Assembly: GCF_000423305.1 (NCBI RefSeq)
Contig: NZ_AUHS01000033.1
Coordinates: 1 to 32,896 of the forward strand
Length of the DNA: 32,896 nt
Reading direction: 5' to 3'
Source of the DNA: Legionella moravica DSM 19234
Lineage (GTDB): Bacteria; Pseudomonadota; Gammaproteobacteria; Legionellales; Legionellaceae
Shown: one piece after another, positions 7,842-16,938 of the stretch
Layout of the letters: every line of letters begins with the position of its first letter
How positions within the stretch are numbered: the first letter of the stretch is position 1
Notes under the pieces: generated by a model
Databases searched by the model: none
Seen by the model: the letters and a program-made list of their open reading frames with translations, nothing else
What the model was told of the DNA's origin: nothing
Translations under genes and position numbers: made by a program

Positions 7842-10800
7842 ATGCCAGGTGAAATTTACTATTGGGATGGTCTAATCATTGATGAATCAGTAGCCAAGAA
7901 GTACATGGAAGTCATCATGCAATTAAAAAACCGAGAGTTGCAAGAAGCTGGTTTAGATTTAAAACAAATGCGCTCTCATCAAGTATTCAGTGTCCGAACC
8001 AGTCGTAAAGGCAGGATTTTATTTACCATAAGTGAAATTGATAAAAAAAGATGCCTGATTTTTCTGGAAGATCTGTCTAATCACGAGTATAAAAAATCCC
8101 GATTTTTGAATCACCCCAAGACGTTGAGTAATTTTCTTGATAAAAATCAGGGTGAATTCAGGAAGATAGTTAACCTTGAAGATGAATTCATTGATGTGGA
8201 TGCATCGGTTCTGCCTTTGGATGACATAGGGGATGAACAGCTCGTTTACACTCCAGTGGAGTATTATAATCAGGAATTCATCAAATTAAACGATTCGCAA
8301 AAAGAAGCGAAATACGCTAAAGGACCGGCTATTATTGAAGGCCCTCCTGGCTCTGGAAAGTCCTGCGCTGCGCTGTCATTAGTTGCTAATGCACCTACTG
8401 ACCTCAACAAAGTGCTGTACGTGACTTCTTCTGCTGCCTTAGTGAGCCACATGGAAGGATTGTATCAGAGTTTGCCTGCTGAGCTGGAAGGCCCTCCTGG
8501 CCGGGTCGTGTTTAAGTCTTATGCGCAATTGGTTCATGAATCAGATCCGGCGACTGTATCTAAAAGAAGTGTAGGCCTGGAACATTTTAGCGAATGGTTT
8601 GGTTCTTATTGCACCAGAAAACAACAGCAGCTAAAAACTGCAAAAACCGATCAAGTCAGAGGAAAAGGAAAAGGAAAGAGGGTGTTCAGTAAAGTACCTC
8701 TTTTGCCAAAAGAATTATTAGATGCCGCAACGGTATACCAGGAGTTCAGAACAGTTGCGGCCTATGTGGATTATGTTGATACTCGCTACGGCACCAGTAA
8801 AGCATATACCCAATCGAGTTATGACGGTTTGGGTGAAAAACACCAGTCTTTATTTAAAAAAGAACACCGTTCCTGGCTCTATCAAGCCTATCAGGATTAT
8901 GCGGCCTATTTGAGGCATCATGAATGCATTGATTTGTCTTTTTATCGCCTGCAATCCACTGAAGTATACGATATGGTGGTAGCTGATGAGGCTCAGGATT
9001 TTTCTAAAGCCCAGATTCAGCAACTCATCGCTCTAACCCCCTCTTTGCAAATTTATTTTTGTCGAGATTCTCATCAAAGTTTGACAGACAGCCAATCCTC
9101 AGGCCCTTTCATCAAAGAGCATTTGTATCAACTGGGTCATAAAGCAGGCATTGAAGTGCAACACATTCAACTTCCGAGTTCGTACCGAGTGTTTCCTAAT
9201 GCCCAACCTTTAGTCGACAAGTTATTGGATTTGCGTCTGAAACTCATTGGCGGTCGTGCCGATAATCTTGAATACGTGCAACTGCCTTTGACGGTAGAAG
9301 AAAACAGCACATTAGGCTCTGTTCATTGGTTTGAACAAGTACCCGAAGATGCACACAGGGCGTTGCAAGATGCGACACAAAGCAGTGACTTGGTCATCAT
9401 CACGTTACCTGAATGGATAGAAGAAGCCAAGGCATTTTTCAATACGGATGTTGTGTATACGGTCGATCAAGTCAAAGGCCTGCAGTTTCCAGTAGTGGTT
9501 CTGTATCGCATGGCCGAGGATGAGGCGTTGATAGAAGCCAATAAACTACTGGCTCATCCTGAGCGCTCTTATGTAGCCAGCAGTTCTACCGCACATCGTC
9601 CTGCGGCAGGAGTGGGTAATCCCAAATTTGGACCTCCGTTAAATCGCTTTTTTACTGCTGTAACTCGAGCTCAGCAGCAAATCATCGTGATTCAGCCTTC
9701 CCAGCATCAGTACAGTTATATCATTGATGCGATTAGATCAACCGAACGATTCGGTGATGATTTTAAAATTGAATTAACCAAACAAAGTTACTCGGAAGAC
9801 AATTGGTTGCAGCTGGTGCAAAAACTGATTCACAAAAAGGAACTGTCACTGGCTCAAACCATTTACGTGAAACATTTAAAAAAAACAACGGCTGAGTTTA
9901 AGGAGTTTCTCCAGATAACAACAGCTCCGCCAAGTGTTGTGGCCACTTCATCTGTGACCATTTCTCCTGTGAGCACTGTTATTGCTCCCCAACAAGCTAC
10001 TTACAGCTCATCCAGTTCTACGGATGCTGCCTCTGTCAGTGCGGCGGGTATTTTTTCCGCTAAAACATCCTCAGAAAATGCTTCTCGATATCATAAAAGA
10101 AGAGGTGGACGTCGTGCGCAACAAGCCAGTAGCTCCACTGCGTCATCGACTATGTTAAGTACAAAATCTGCTTTGGCTACAGCCAAGACTGCTGCGCCCA
10201 AAAGCAGAACTTCGGGAGTGGCTGATACTTCAAAGACAAGGCTATCTGCCTCAGGAGATGATTCTTTGGTTGGTATGCAGTTTCTTGCAAAGCCACCTAT
10301 GGAAGAACTGTTGAGCAACGTATTAGCTAATCCTAATCCAGGATTGTATTTATCCACGCTTTTATCCTGTGGCGCTATAGATTCACATAAATTGCGAGAA
10401 CTATTTTTCTATTATCCGCAGTCAAAAGAAGTGATTGACGTGGGTCAACTGTGTCTTACAGTATCAGAAAAAGAACCTCATACATCACTGCTCAGTCAAC
10501 TATGCTCACCTTATAATGAGTCGCGACATGTTGCGTTGTTCTTTCTGTTTGAAAAGGAACATGAGTTGTTTAATACCTTTGCTACGGGATATAAGTGTTT
10601 TCTTCTTTCATACCAGGAGTCTCATATAGGAGAATCTCCCGAGGCAACCAATAAGTATTTAGCCTTTTTTCAAAAAAAATCCCAGGAGCTGCGAGAGTTG
10701 CAGTTTTTGCAAACAACAGAAACCGGTAAACAAATTTTGTTAAAGCTGGCTAAAAAAATGGAATGGACTGCGGAGACTCTGGCTACAAAAATGCATCACG

Positions 10801-11849
10801 CATTCAGGATGAATCTGGAGGCGAATTTTCCAGTTCCACTACAAAATCAACAGAAACTATTAAAAATCCTTGATCATGATGTGTTGGCATTTGATCTGAA
10901 TAGAGAGAATGAAGAATCATGGGGAACAATAGTAACGCGCTATCCTACAGATGACATTTCCAGAGCTGTAGTGCGTTTGATGGTGCAAGCCAATATTGTT
11001 GGGGAAGATTTATGGTGCAATATGAATTGTGTATCGCTATCTACATTTTTTCAGAACCTCTTCTACGTACCAGCTTTACAAAAAATACTGAGCGACAAAG
11101 ACAAAGAAATAGCAAAGCGAGTCATAATGGTTATGAATGCCGCTCCACAGTGGACTGCTATAGAACAGAAAACTTATATATGTGGTGAGTTGAATGGGTC
11201 AGACCTAGATCGTACCAGTACTTTTTCAGGAATTCTGCGCACAGTTCGTAAGCATTTAGCACGAGAACACTCCTTAATCAACCAACTATACAAGTCAAAT
11301 AATATATTTTGGGGGAATACAGTTAAAAAACTGAGTAATTTATTTACTAATCAACAGCGAGTTGACGCAATTTTGAATAGGCTCTCCGCTAATGATTCGG
11401 TCGCAGAAGAAGCATTCAAATCCGTTAAAATTCTGGACTTCTCAAGCATTGAACATCGTGCGTTTATCTTATGGAACTTTTTCGTAACGTGCAAAAATCT
11501 GCAAGATAAAGAGGAGTTAGGACGCAGTTCTCTGCTTGAGAATATTATTAGTTGGCTTAGGGAAAATCAATGTAAATCATTAAAAGAGTATTTTGCTTAC
11601 ATCACTACATGTTTGAACTCGGATAATTTGAAACCCTTAAGTCTGTTGGCTGCTTATTTGCGATTAGCTCAAGATATTTTGGCGAAAGAATCGCTCAGGG
11701 AACTCGAGATGCAGCGCAAAGCGCAAGTTCCTCCGGCTCTGATTGCACCTCAGATTCCTGGAAGTGAGTATTCTTTTTTCAGTGCGCAGGAAGTTAGTGA
11801 AAAATCAGTTGCAGAAGAACAATCAGCTTCTTGTAGCATGAGTTCCTAA
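7842..11849 (+). CDS. Giant RelE-like domain / SF1 helicase fusion, paralog A
   Basis: 1335 residues. Residues about 1-100 look like a RelE/ParE-type domain: a helix pair, then strands VFSVRTSRKGRILFT and KRCLIFLEDL ending NHEYKKS. A full superfamily-I UvrD/Rep-like core follows: Q-motif LNDSQKEA (about 149), Walker A EGPPGSGKS (about 166-174), DEAQ at 382-385, YTVDQVKGLQFPVVVLYR (about 538-555), and motif VI FFTAVTRAQQQIIVIQP (about 604-620). Residues about 700-805 are a Ser/Ala/Thr/Lys-rich linker. The last 500 residues are predicted helical and unrecognised. It would be an ATP-driven nucleic-acid translocase carrying an RNase-like or ribosome-binding head; that combination is inferred. Its close paralog is at 16939-20919 on the other strand, and a divergent one is at 12144. 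Confidence 0.85.
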   Translation: MPGEIYYWDGLIIDESVAKKYMEVIMQLKNRELQEAGLDLKQMRSHQVFSVRTSRKGRILFTISEIDKKRCLIFLEDLSNHEYKKSRFLNHPKTLSNFLDKNQGEFRKIVNLEDEFIDVDASVLPLDDIGDEQLVYTPVEYYNQEFIKLNDSQKEAKYAKGPAIIEGPPGSGKSCAALSLVANAPTDLNKVLYVTSSAALVSHMEGLYQSLPAELEGPPGRVVFKSYAQLVHESDPATVSKRSVGLEHFSEWFGSYCTRKQQQLKTAKTDQVRGKGKGKRVFSKVPLLPKELLDAATVYQEFRTVAAYVDYVDTRYGTSKAYTQSSYDGLGEKHQSLFKKEHRSWLYQAYQDYAAYLRHHECIDLSFYRLQSTEVYDMVVADEAQDFSKAQIQQLIALTPSLQIYFCRDSHQSLTDSQSSGPFIKEHLYQLGHKAGIEVQHIQLPSSYRVFPNAQPLVDKLLDLRLKLIGGRADNLEYVQLPLTVEENSTLGSVHWFEQVPEDAHRALQDATQSSDLVIITLPEWIEEAKAFFNTDVVYTVDQVKGLQFPVVVLYRMAEDEALIEANKLLAHPERSYVASSSTAHRPAAGVGNPKFGPPLNRFFTAVTRAQQQIIVIQPSQHQYSYIIDAIRSTERFGDDFKIELTKQSYSEDNWLQLVQKLIHKKELSLAQTIYVKHLKKTTAEFKEFLQITTAPPSVVATSSVTISPVSTVIAPQQATYSSSSSTDAASVSAAGIFSAKTSSENASRYHKRRGGRRAQQASSSTASSTMLSTKSALATAKTAAPKSRTSGVADTSKTRLSASGDDSLVGMQFLAKPPMEELLSNVLANPNPGLYLSTLLSCGAIDSHKLRELFFYYPQSKEVIDVGQLCLTVSEKEPHTSLLSQLCSPYNESRHVALFFLFEKEHELFNTFATGYKCFLLSYQESHIGESPEATNKYLAFFQKKSQELRELQFLQTTETGKQILLKLAKKMEWTAETLATKMHHAFRMNLEANFPVPLQNQQKLLKILDHDVLAFDLNRENEESWGTIVTRYPTDDISRAVVRLMVQANIVGEDLWCNMNCVSLSTFFQNLFYVPALQKILSDKDKEIAKRVIMVMNAAPQWTAIEQKTYICGELNGSDLDRTSTFSGILRTVRKHLAREHSLINQLYKSNNIFWGNTVKKLSNLFTNQQRVDAILNRLSANDSVAEEAFKSVKILDFSSIEHRAFILWNFFVTCKNLQDKEELGRSSLLENIISWLRENQCKSLKEYFAYITTCLNSDNLKPLSLLAAYLRLAQDILAKESLRELEMQRKAQVPPALIAPQIPGSEYSFFSAQEVSEKSVAEEQSASCSMSS

Positions 11850-12050
11850 TTCAGTAAAGTATCACATTTGTTCAGCGGGATGTTTATTAATTGGTGTTTT
11901 GGTTTATAAGCATCCTTGCTAAATGGGATGGCTCAACCGCAAGTACAAAGAATTGATAGTAATGTCTGCGTGGGCATGACAGTTTTTTTATTATGTACAG
12001 AGCATCTATCTCTGGCATAAAATCAAATATAAACCCATATTGTAAGAATT

Positions 12051-12080
12051 TTGACACGCAGGGATCCAATTAGTTACAAT
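12051..12080 (+). promoter_or_regulatory. Sigma-70 promoter for the repeat-containing helicase gene B
   Basis: TTGACA at 12051-12056 and TACAAT at 12075-12080 are separated by 18 nt. The -35 is a perfect consensus. The predicted start near 12087 gives a leader of about 57 nt to the ATG at 12144, preceded by AAAGG. This suggests gene B can be transcribed independently of paralog A, which ends 201 nt upstream of the -35. Confidence 0.6.
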
Positions 12081-12143
12081 AAGCACTCTTTTTGATCCAT
12101 CACTTCTTAAACAAAGGAAAGATAACTTTAAAGGTCTGCTTAT

Positions 12144-15100
12144 ATGCCCCAAATACTCTATGATCACACTCGAATAAACGCCGCAGAATTGCTTCAACAT
12201 TCTGATTTAATTAATAACATCCTTTCAAGAACTCTTCGTTATCCCAATGTAAAAAAATTAGCTGGTTCTAAATACAATAACGAAGATGTCTTTCGGGCAA
12301 AAACAGATAAAAAAAATCGTCTGATTTATACCTACATACTTCATAACGAGAACAAAACCTTGTTGATATTAGCCCTTAACGATCATAATTACGGGCAGGT
12401 TAAACGGCAACTTCGCAGTAAAAATCCAGGGAATATTAGGCTAATCACAATCGAAGAGGATCCCTATAAGGATGCACCAGAACCCACATCCGACAAGCTA
12501 TCAGTGACTCCTGCTGTATCCTACAATAGATTAACCTTGGCTTTGGATGACTCCCAACAAAAAGCCATGTTGCAAAAAACACCATTAATACTGAATGGGC
12601 CACCGGGTGCGGGTAAAACGGTAATTTTGTACAATCTGATGCTGAAAATCCTTAATGCTTATTCTTTAAGTTTAAATTCTGATCTGAACACCGACACAGC
12701 AGAGCAGCCCGCCACAGCCCCAGTATTGTTCCTCTCCCAGTCCGAACATTTGATAAGCTCTTTAAAAGAACAACATCAAGTCTATCAATCTAAAGATACC
12801 TCTGGCGTTTTATTTACGACGTGGCAGTCATTGTTGATGCTCCATCATCCTGATTTAAAATTAATCGAGGATAATGAGTTTTCCCTTTGGTTAAAAGACA
12901 AACTTCCCAAAGAAGCCAGTGATGTCATTCATTATGAATTCAGTTTGATTGTTGCCCTGGGAACCAAAAGCTACATGAATCTAGGTAATCGACAATGTTA
13001 TTACTCAAAAAATTCGGACATGCAAAATAAATTAATTGATTTACTTGCGCGTTGGCAACAGCATCTGAAGGAACATCAGCTTCTCGATCCAATGGTCACT
13101 CGAATAAATCTCCCCCAAAATCACCAATTCCTCAGTGTTTTTTGTGATGAGGCACAAAATCTGCCGCCCGTAGCACTGTGTGATTTAATCTTATCAGCAA
13201 AAGATCAGCGTTTTGTGGCCTGTCTCGACAGTGAGCAATGCCTGATTTCCTCTCCCTACATTCTCAGTTGCCTAAAAGAACTCATGCATCAACACTACGG
13301 TGCTTATTCAGAACAACCTTTACCTAAAACCTGGCGATGCCGTCCCAAAGTAGCTGAAGTTGCCAATACCCTCATGCAAGTAAAATACTCTTTAGATGGT
13401 GGAGGAAAACGGCGTAACTACCACAGCATTGAATCAATGCACTCCAGCGGAGGAATGGTAAGCTGGATAAATTCCTGTGGCATGGCAAAAATTCGTGAAT
13501 TTGGCACATTAACTGGAACTGTTGTGATTGCTGAACATCTGGAATCCGGTGATCGGGAATTTATTAATAATCATTTAAATACCAATCATATTTTGACTGC
13601 CAAACAAGCTATTGGCCTTGATTTTGATCGAGTGATTTTATGGAAACCCTTTTCAGGAAATAAATGTTTTCATGAGTTGCTGCAAAAAATAAAAAAACCT
13701 GGCAACACCGAGTTAACTCTGGAGCAATGGAATACATTAAATGCCTTATACGTCTCGATTACTCGCTCTCAGTCCGATGTATTCGTCCACGAACCAAGTA
13801 AACGATGGATGGAGCTGGGAGAGCACTTTTTAGGTCAGTTGCCCCTGAATCAACTAAGTGCCTCAATACAAGAACAAAACTCTGAAAATGAACAATTAAA
13901 ATGGGAACACGTGATTGAACATCATTTATCGGAAGGAAGAATAGCTGTCGCCAGAGAACTGATGCACTTTCACCTTAAGCTGGACTCGACTGCCATTGAG
14001 GAAAAAATAAATGCGCGGAAGAGTGTTCCGTCATCAACTGCTGTTTCTACTTCGACTCCAGGCGAAATCATTCCTCAAAAAAATGATCTGCCAAAAGAAA
14101 AGGCCCTGGACACAAATGCCTCGCCAAAAAAAACCAAATCATCATCTAAAAGAAAAAAGCATAATAAAAAAAATTCAGCAGCCCAAACTAAACAGTTATC
14201 TCCAAACAAGAATCAAATACCAAAAGACAAAAGCAGTATTCCTCATGAGAGCAGCATAGCCCTTAAACCGAGTACTGCGGCTTTGAATTCGCCAAAGATA
14301 TCTCCATGTGACGCTTACATCCATTCGCTATTAAACCAATTAAACGAAAAATCCATTATTAATCTTTTTAAACACAAATCAGCAGCCAAACTTTTATTTC
14401 AACACCCACTCAAAGACGGGACCTGCTTGTTCACAAAACTCATCAATAACCCGACCTACAGAGATTTGATTTTTCAACTGATCAACAAACATTGGAGTGC
14501 CCTATCCAAGGCGTTCACACCGGAGATCCTCTGTCAAACCAATCCTCCACAAGACATTCCATCCATTATGATCTTCGCATTACATCCAACGGGTCGTTTA
14601 ATACTGAACATGGTATTGAACTGTCACAGCAATCGGGCTCAAGACATCAAACTCAGCACTTTAACTTATATTCCTAAATCGGATGCAATTGCTCATAATA
14701 ATGCATCTACTTTCTATTGGCTCTTGGCTTATATTGATGGTCGAAAATTTGTAAACAAACTTTTAGATTTAAACCCTGAACTGGGAAAAAATCTTGATGA
14801 TACATTTTTGAACTACTCGCCCGGACCAAAAACAACTGGTGCTGGGGAAATAATCGCACCAATATACTGGATTGCAAGTTCTACCATAGGATTGACCTTA
14901 TTTACTAAATTACTAGCTCAAAATCCCAGGTTAGGACAAACGATTTCCGGAAAGAGTTTGTGTAGAAAACGCACCATCCCGAATAGCATTGAAACCAATT
15001 CTTCAGCTTTATATTGGCTTACTTCATCAGCACTAGGACGAGAGGTATTAAATGTATTATTGGATCTCAACTCCCAATTGGCTCAAGAAATAACAGCCAA

Positions 15101-16853
15101 AGCATTATGTCGACCACTTACTCCGCATGCAGAAATCAACGCCAATATTTCAGGACTATTCTGGTTATTTTCAACTTCTGGTGGTCGAGTAATTCTGGAC
15201 CGATTATTGACTCTTAATCCCGATCTTGCGAAAGGAATCAGTGGGGAAGCTTTATGTAATCGACGAGCAGTCTCAATAGGTAAAAACGCCCACCACTCCC
15301 CTTTATCCTATGCATCCAGCACTCCAGAAGGAATAGCGTTAGTCAATAAATTATTAGACCTGAATTCTGAATTAGCGAAAGAAATTAGTGCGGAAAGTAT
15401 TTGTTACATCCTGCAACAAATAGAAGAAGATGACTCCAGTACATCCATTTTTTCTGTACTTACCAGCTCTCCAGCAGGTCGCCAATTACTCTTGAGGTTA
15501 GTCGATGAAAACCCGGATTTAGCTAAGGGAATAACAGGGAACACTCTATGTGCTGCGCTGAATTCAAACGCTCGTTTTAATCCAAATACATCACCACTAT
15601 ACTGGCTTTCCGCTAATACTGATGGTCGCGTATTGCTTAAAAAACTATTAGACAATAACCCCAATCTGGCCAAGGAAATAAGAGCTAAAGAATTATGCCA
15701 GATTCTCAAGGAGCCAACTCAAGCTAAATTAGATACTTCCCCACTATTTTGGCTTTGTGGACAAAAAGATGGGAGAGATATGTTAAAACGATTAATTGAA
15801 GTCAATCACGAATTAGCTCGGTCCATTACTGCTGAGGCTCTATGCCATTTTGTTAGTTCTCCCGATGATCCAGAATATAACTCTTCCCCATTATTCTGGC
15901 TCGCCGCTAACTCTGATGGACGAGAATTACTGAATCAATTATTGGACCTTAACCCCGATCTGGCTTTATCCATTGACAGCACTGTTTTATTTCTTGAACG
16001 CCCTTTAAACGCTGTTCCAATGCAAGGCAACTCATCTTTTTTCTGGTTATTAACCGATGCAGAAGGCATACGTGCTCTTACCAGGCTATGCAAAACAAAT
16101 CCATCTATAGCTCAATGCCTTAACAGAAAAATCCTGTGTACTGCTCGCCCACCGGACGTATGTACATTCGCCAATATTTCACCTCTGTATTTATTTGCCA
16201 AGCACGGTAATGGGCAAATACTTTTTTACCAGATATTAAATGAAAATCCGACTTTGATACAAGCCATCACAGCCGATGACTTATCTCTGATGATCGAAAC
16301 AGAAGATAATGGAGTCAGTGCTCTTTCTGCGTTGTATTGGTTCTCAAACACGACATGCGGACGCACCATTTTACTTAAATTATTAGAAAAAAACCAAGCG
16401 ATTGCTCAAGGTATTACTGCACTCGCTTTATGTAACCAAAGAGATGCTGGTATTGGTAAATACGCCAAAACTTCCGCCTTATCCTGGCTATCTACCTCGG
16501 CTTTTGGCCACAAAATACTGAACATTATCCTGGAACAAAATCCATCAATTGCAAAAGAAATTACCGAAGAATTTCTTTGTCAGGAATGCAGTGTAGCTGT
16601 TCAAAACAACTTTAAGGCATCTCCTTTAAGTTTACTGTTGAAATCGAAAGATGGAGAGCAATTCCTTAATCAACTGGTTAACAATAATCCTGGCCTGGAG
16701 ATTATTATCAACAAGCAAAAATCCTTAAATGATGAGATAAAACCAGTCACTCCATTGTCCTTTTTTTCTCACCAGGATAATCAGATGAACAACACTCATT
16801 CTGATTTAAACGAATCTCCATCGACGAACACCCCATCGGGTAACACCTCTTGA
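12144..16853 (+). CDS. Giant RelE-like domain / SF1 helicase with about 15 tandem ankyrin-like repeats, paralog B
   Basis: 1569 residues. Residues 1-95 fit a RelE-type fold well: VFRAKTDKKNRLIYTYI, then KTLLILALNDHNYGQVKR, like the last strands and tail of RelE/YoeB toxins. The helicase core has Walker A LNGPPGAGKT (about 149-158), DEAQ at about 335-338, AKQAIGLDFDRVILW (about 486-500), and motif VI YVSITRSQSDVFV (about 533-545). A Lys/Ser-rich linker covers about 630-720. About 15 tandem repeats of about 48-50 residues then fill 804-1522, followed by an Asn/Ser/Thr-rich tail. The core is clearly related to A and C but divergent. Solenoid repeats normally bind protein, so the repeats may choose a target while the head and motor act on nucleic acid; this is inference. 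No signal peptide or membrane segment is visible. Confidence 0.85.
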   Translation: MPQILYDHTRINAAELLQHSDLINNILSRTLRYPNVKKLAGSKYNNEDVFRAKTDKKNRLIYTYILHNENKTLLILALNDHNYGQVKRQLRSKNPGNIRLITIEEDPYKDAPEPTSDKLSVTPAVSYNRLTLALDDSQQKAMLQKTPLILNGPPGAGKTVILYNLMLKILNAYSLSLNSDLNTDTAEQPATAPVLFLSQSEHLISSLKEQHQVYQSKDTSGVLFTTWQSLLMLHHPDLKLIEDNEFSLWLKDKLPKEASDVIHYEFSLIVALGTKSYMNLGNRQCYYSKNSDMQNKLIDLLARWQQHLKEHQLLDPMVTRINLPQNHQFLSVFCDEAQNLPPVALCDLILSAKDQRFVACLDSEQCLISSPYILSCLKELMHQHYGAYSEQPLPKTWRCRPKVAEVANTLMQVKYSLDGGGKRRNYHSIESMHSSGGMVSWINSCGMAKIREFGTLTGTVVIAEHLESGDREFINNHLNTNHILTAKQAIGLDFDRVILWKPFSGNKCFHELLQKIKKPGNTELTLEQWNTLNALYVSITRSQSDVFVHEPSKRWMELGEHFLGQLPLNQLSASIQEQNSENEQLKWEHVIEHHLSEGRIAVARELMHFHLKLDSTAIEEKINARKSVPSSTAVSTSTPGEIIPQKNDLPKEKALDTNASPKKTKSSSKRKKHNKKNSAAQTKQLSPNKNQIPKDKSSIPHESSIALKPSTAALNSPKISPCDAYIHSLLNQLNEKSIINLFKHKSAAKLLFQHPLKDGTCLFTKLINNPTYRDLIFQLINKHWSALSKAFTPEILCQTNPPQDIPSIMIFALHPTGRLILNMVLNCHSNRAQDIKLSTLTYIPKSDAIAHNNASTFYWLLAYIDGRKFVNKLLDLNPELGKNLDDTFLNYSPGPKTTGAGEIIAPIYWIASSTIGLTLFTKLLAQNPRLGQTISGKSLCRKRTIPNSIETNSSALYWLTSSALGREVLNVLLDLNSQLAQEITAKALCRPLTPHAEINANISGLFWLFSTSGGRVILDRLLTLNPDLAKGISGEALCNRRAVSIGKNAHHSPLSYASSTPEGIALVNKLLDLNSELAKEISAESICYILQQIEEDDSSTSIFSVLTSSPAGRQLLLRLVDENPDLAKGITGNTLCAALNSNARFNPNTSPLYWLSANTDGRVLLKKLLDNNPNLAKEIRAKELCQILKEPTQAKLDTSPLFWLCGQKDGRDMLKRLIEVNHELARSITAEALCHFVSSPDDPEYNSSPLFWLAANSDGRELLNQLLDLNPDLALSIDSTVLFLERPLNAVPMQGNSSFFWLLTDAEGIRALTRLCKTNPSIAQCLNRKILCTARPPDVCTFANISPLYLFAKHGNGQILFYQILNENPTLIQAITADDLSLMIETEDNGVSALSALYWFSNTTCGRTILLKLLEKNQAIAQGITALALCNQRDAGIGKYAKTSALSWLSTSAFGHKILNIILEQNPSIAKEITEEFLCQECSVAVQNNFKASPLSLLLKSKDGEQFLNQLVNNNPGLEIIINKQKSLNDEIKPVTPLSFFSHQDNQMNNTHSDLNESPSTNTPSGNTS
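14554..16710 (+). repeat. Coding tandem repeats, about 15 units of about 150 bp
   Basis: The unit consensus at protein level is SPLYWL.....GR..L..LL..NP.LA..I, followed by 5-8 residues and LC, then a variable loop. Examples are SPLFWLAANSDGRELLNQLL at about 15889-15948 and SPLYWLSANTDGRVLLKKLL at about 15592-15651. Nucleotide identity between units is low although protein signature residues are kept, so the array is old. The first half of each unit matches the ankyrin pattern (TPLH.AA..G....V..LL), but the period is about 50 rather than 33, leaving room for a third helix ending in LC. Confidence 0.85.
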
Positions 16854-16876
16854 AGAACGCTGAACAGCAAGGATGC

Positions 16877-16931
16877 TTTTTAAATAAAAAACAAACCTGG
16901 TTTCGCTTGCCGTATCTCGTATATACCAGGT
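16877..16931 (-). terminator. Probable intrinsic terminator for paralog C
   Basis: The arms ACCTGGT at 16895-16901 and ACCAGGT at 16925-16931 form a 7-bp stem with a 23-nt loop that could hold further pairing. On the minus strand the stem is followed by TTTGTTTTTTATTTAAAAA. This is 8 nt past the stop of the minus-strand gene C. It lies in the 85-nt gap between the convergent genes B and C. The loop is long, so efficiency is uncertain. Confidence 0.5.
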
Positions 16932-16938
16932 GATTCTG

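Noticed and set aside
11887..12200. Two short minus-strand frames in and around the A-B intergenic region
   Set aside because: They have no ribosome-binding site, and one overlaps the start of gene B and the sigma-70 promoter. Composition is not protein-like.
14554..16710. A possible CRISPR array, because of the regular 150-bp period
   Set aside because: The repeats are coding, diverged at nucleotide level and kept only at protein level, with no conserved direct repeat or cas genes.
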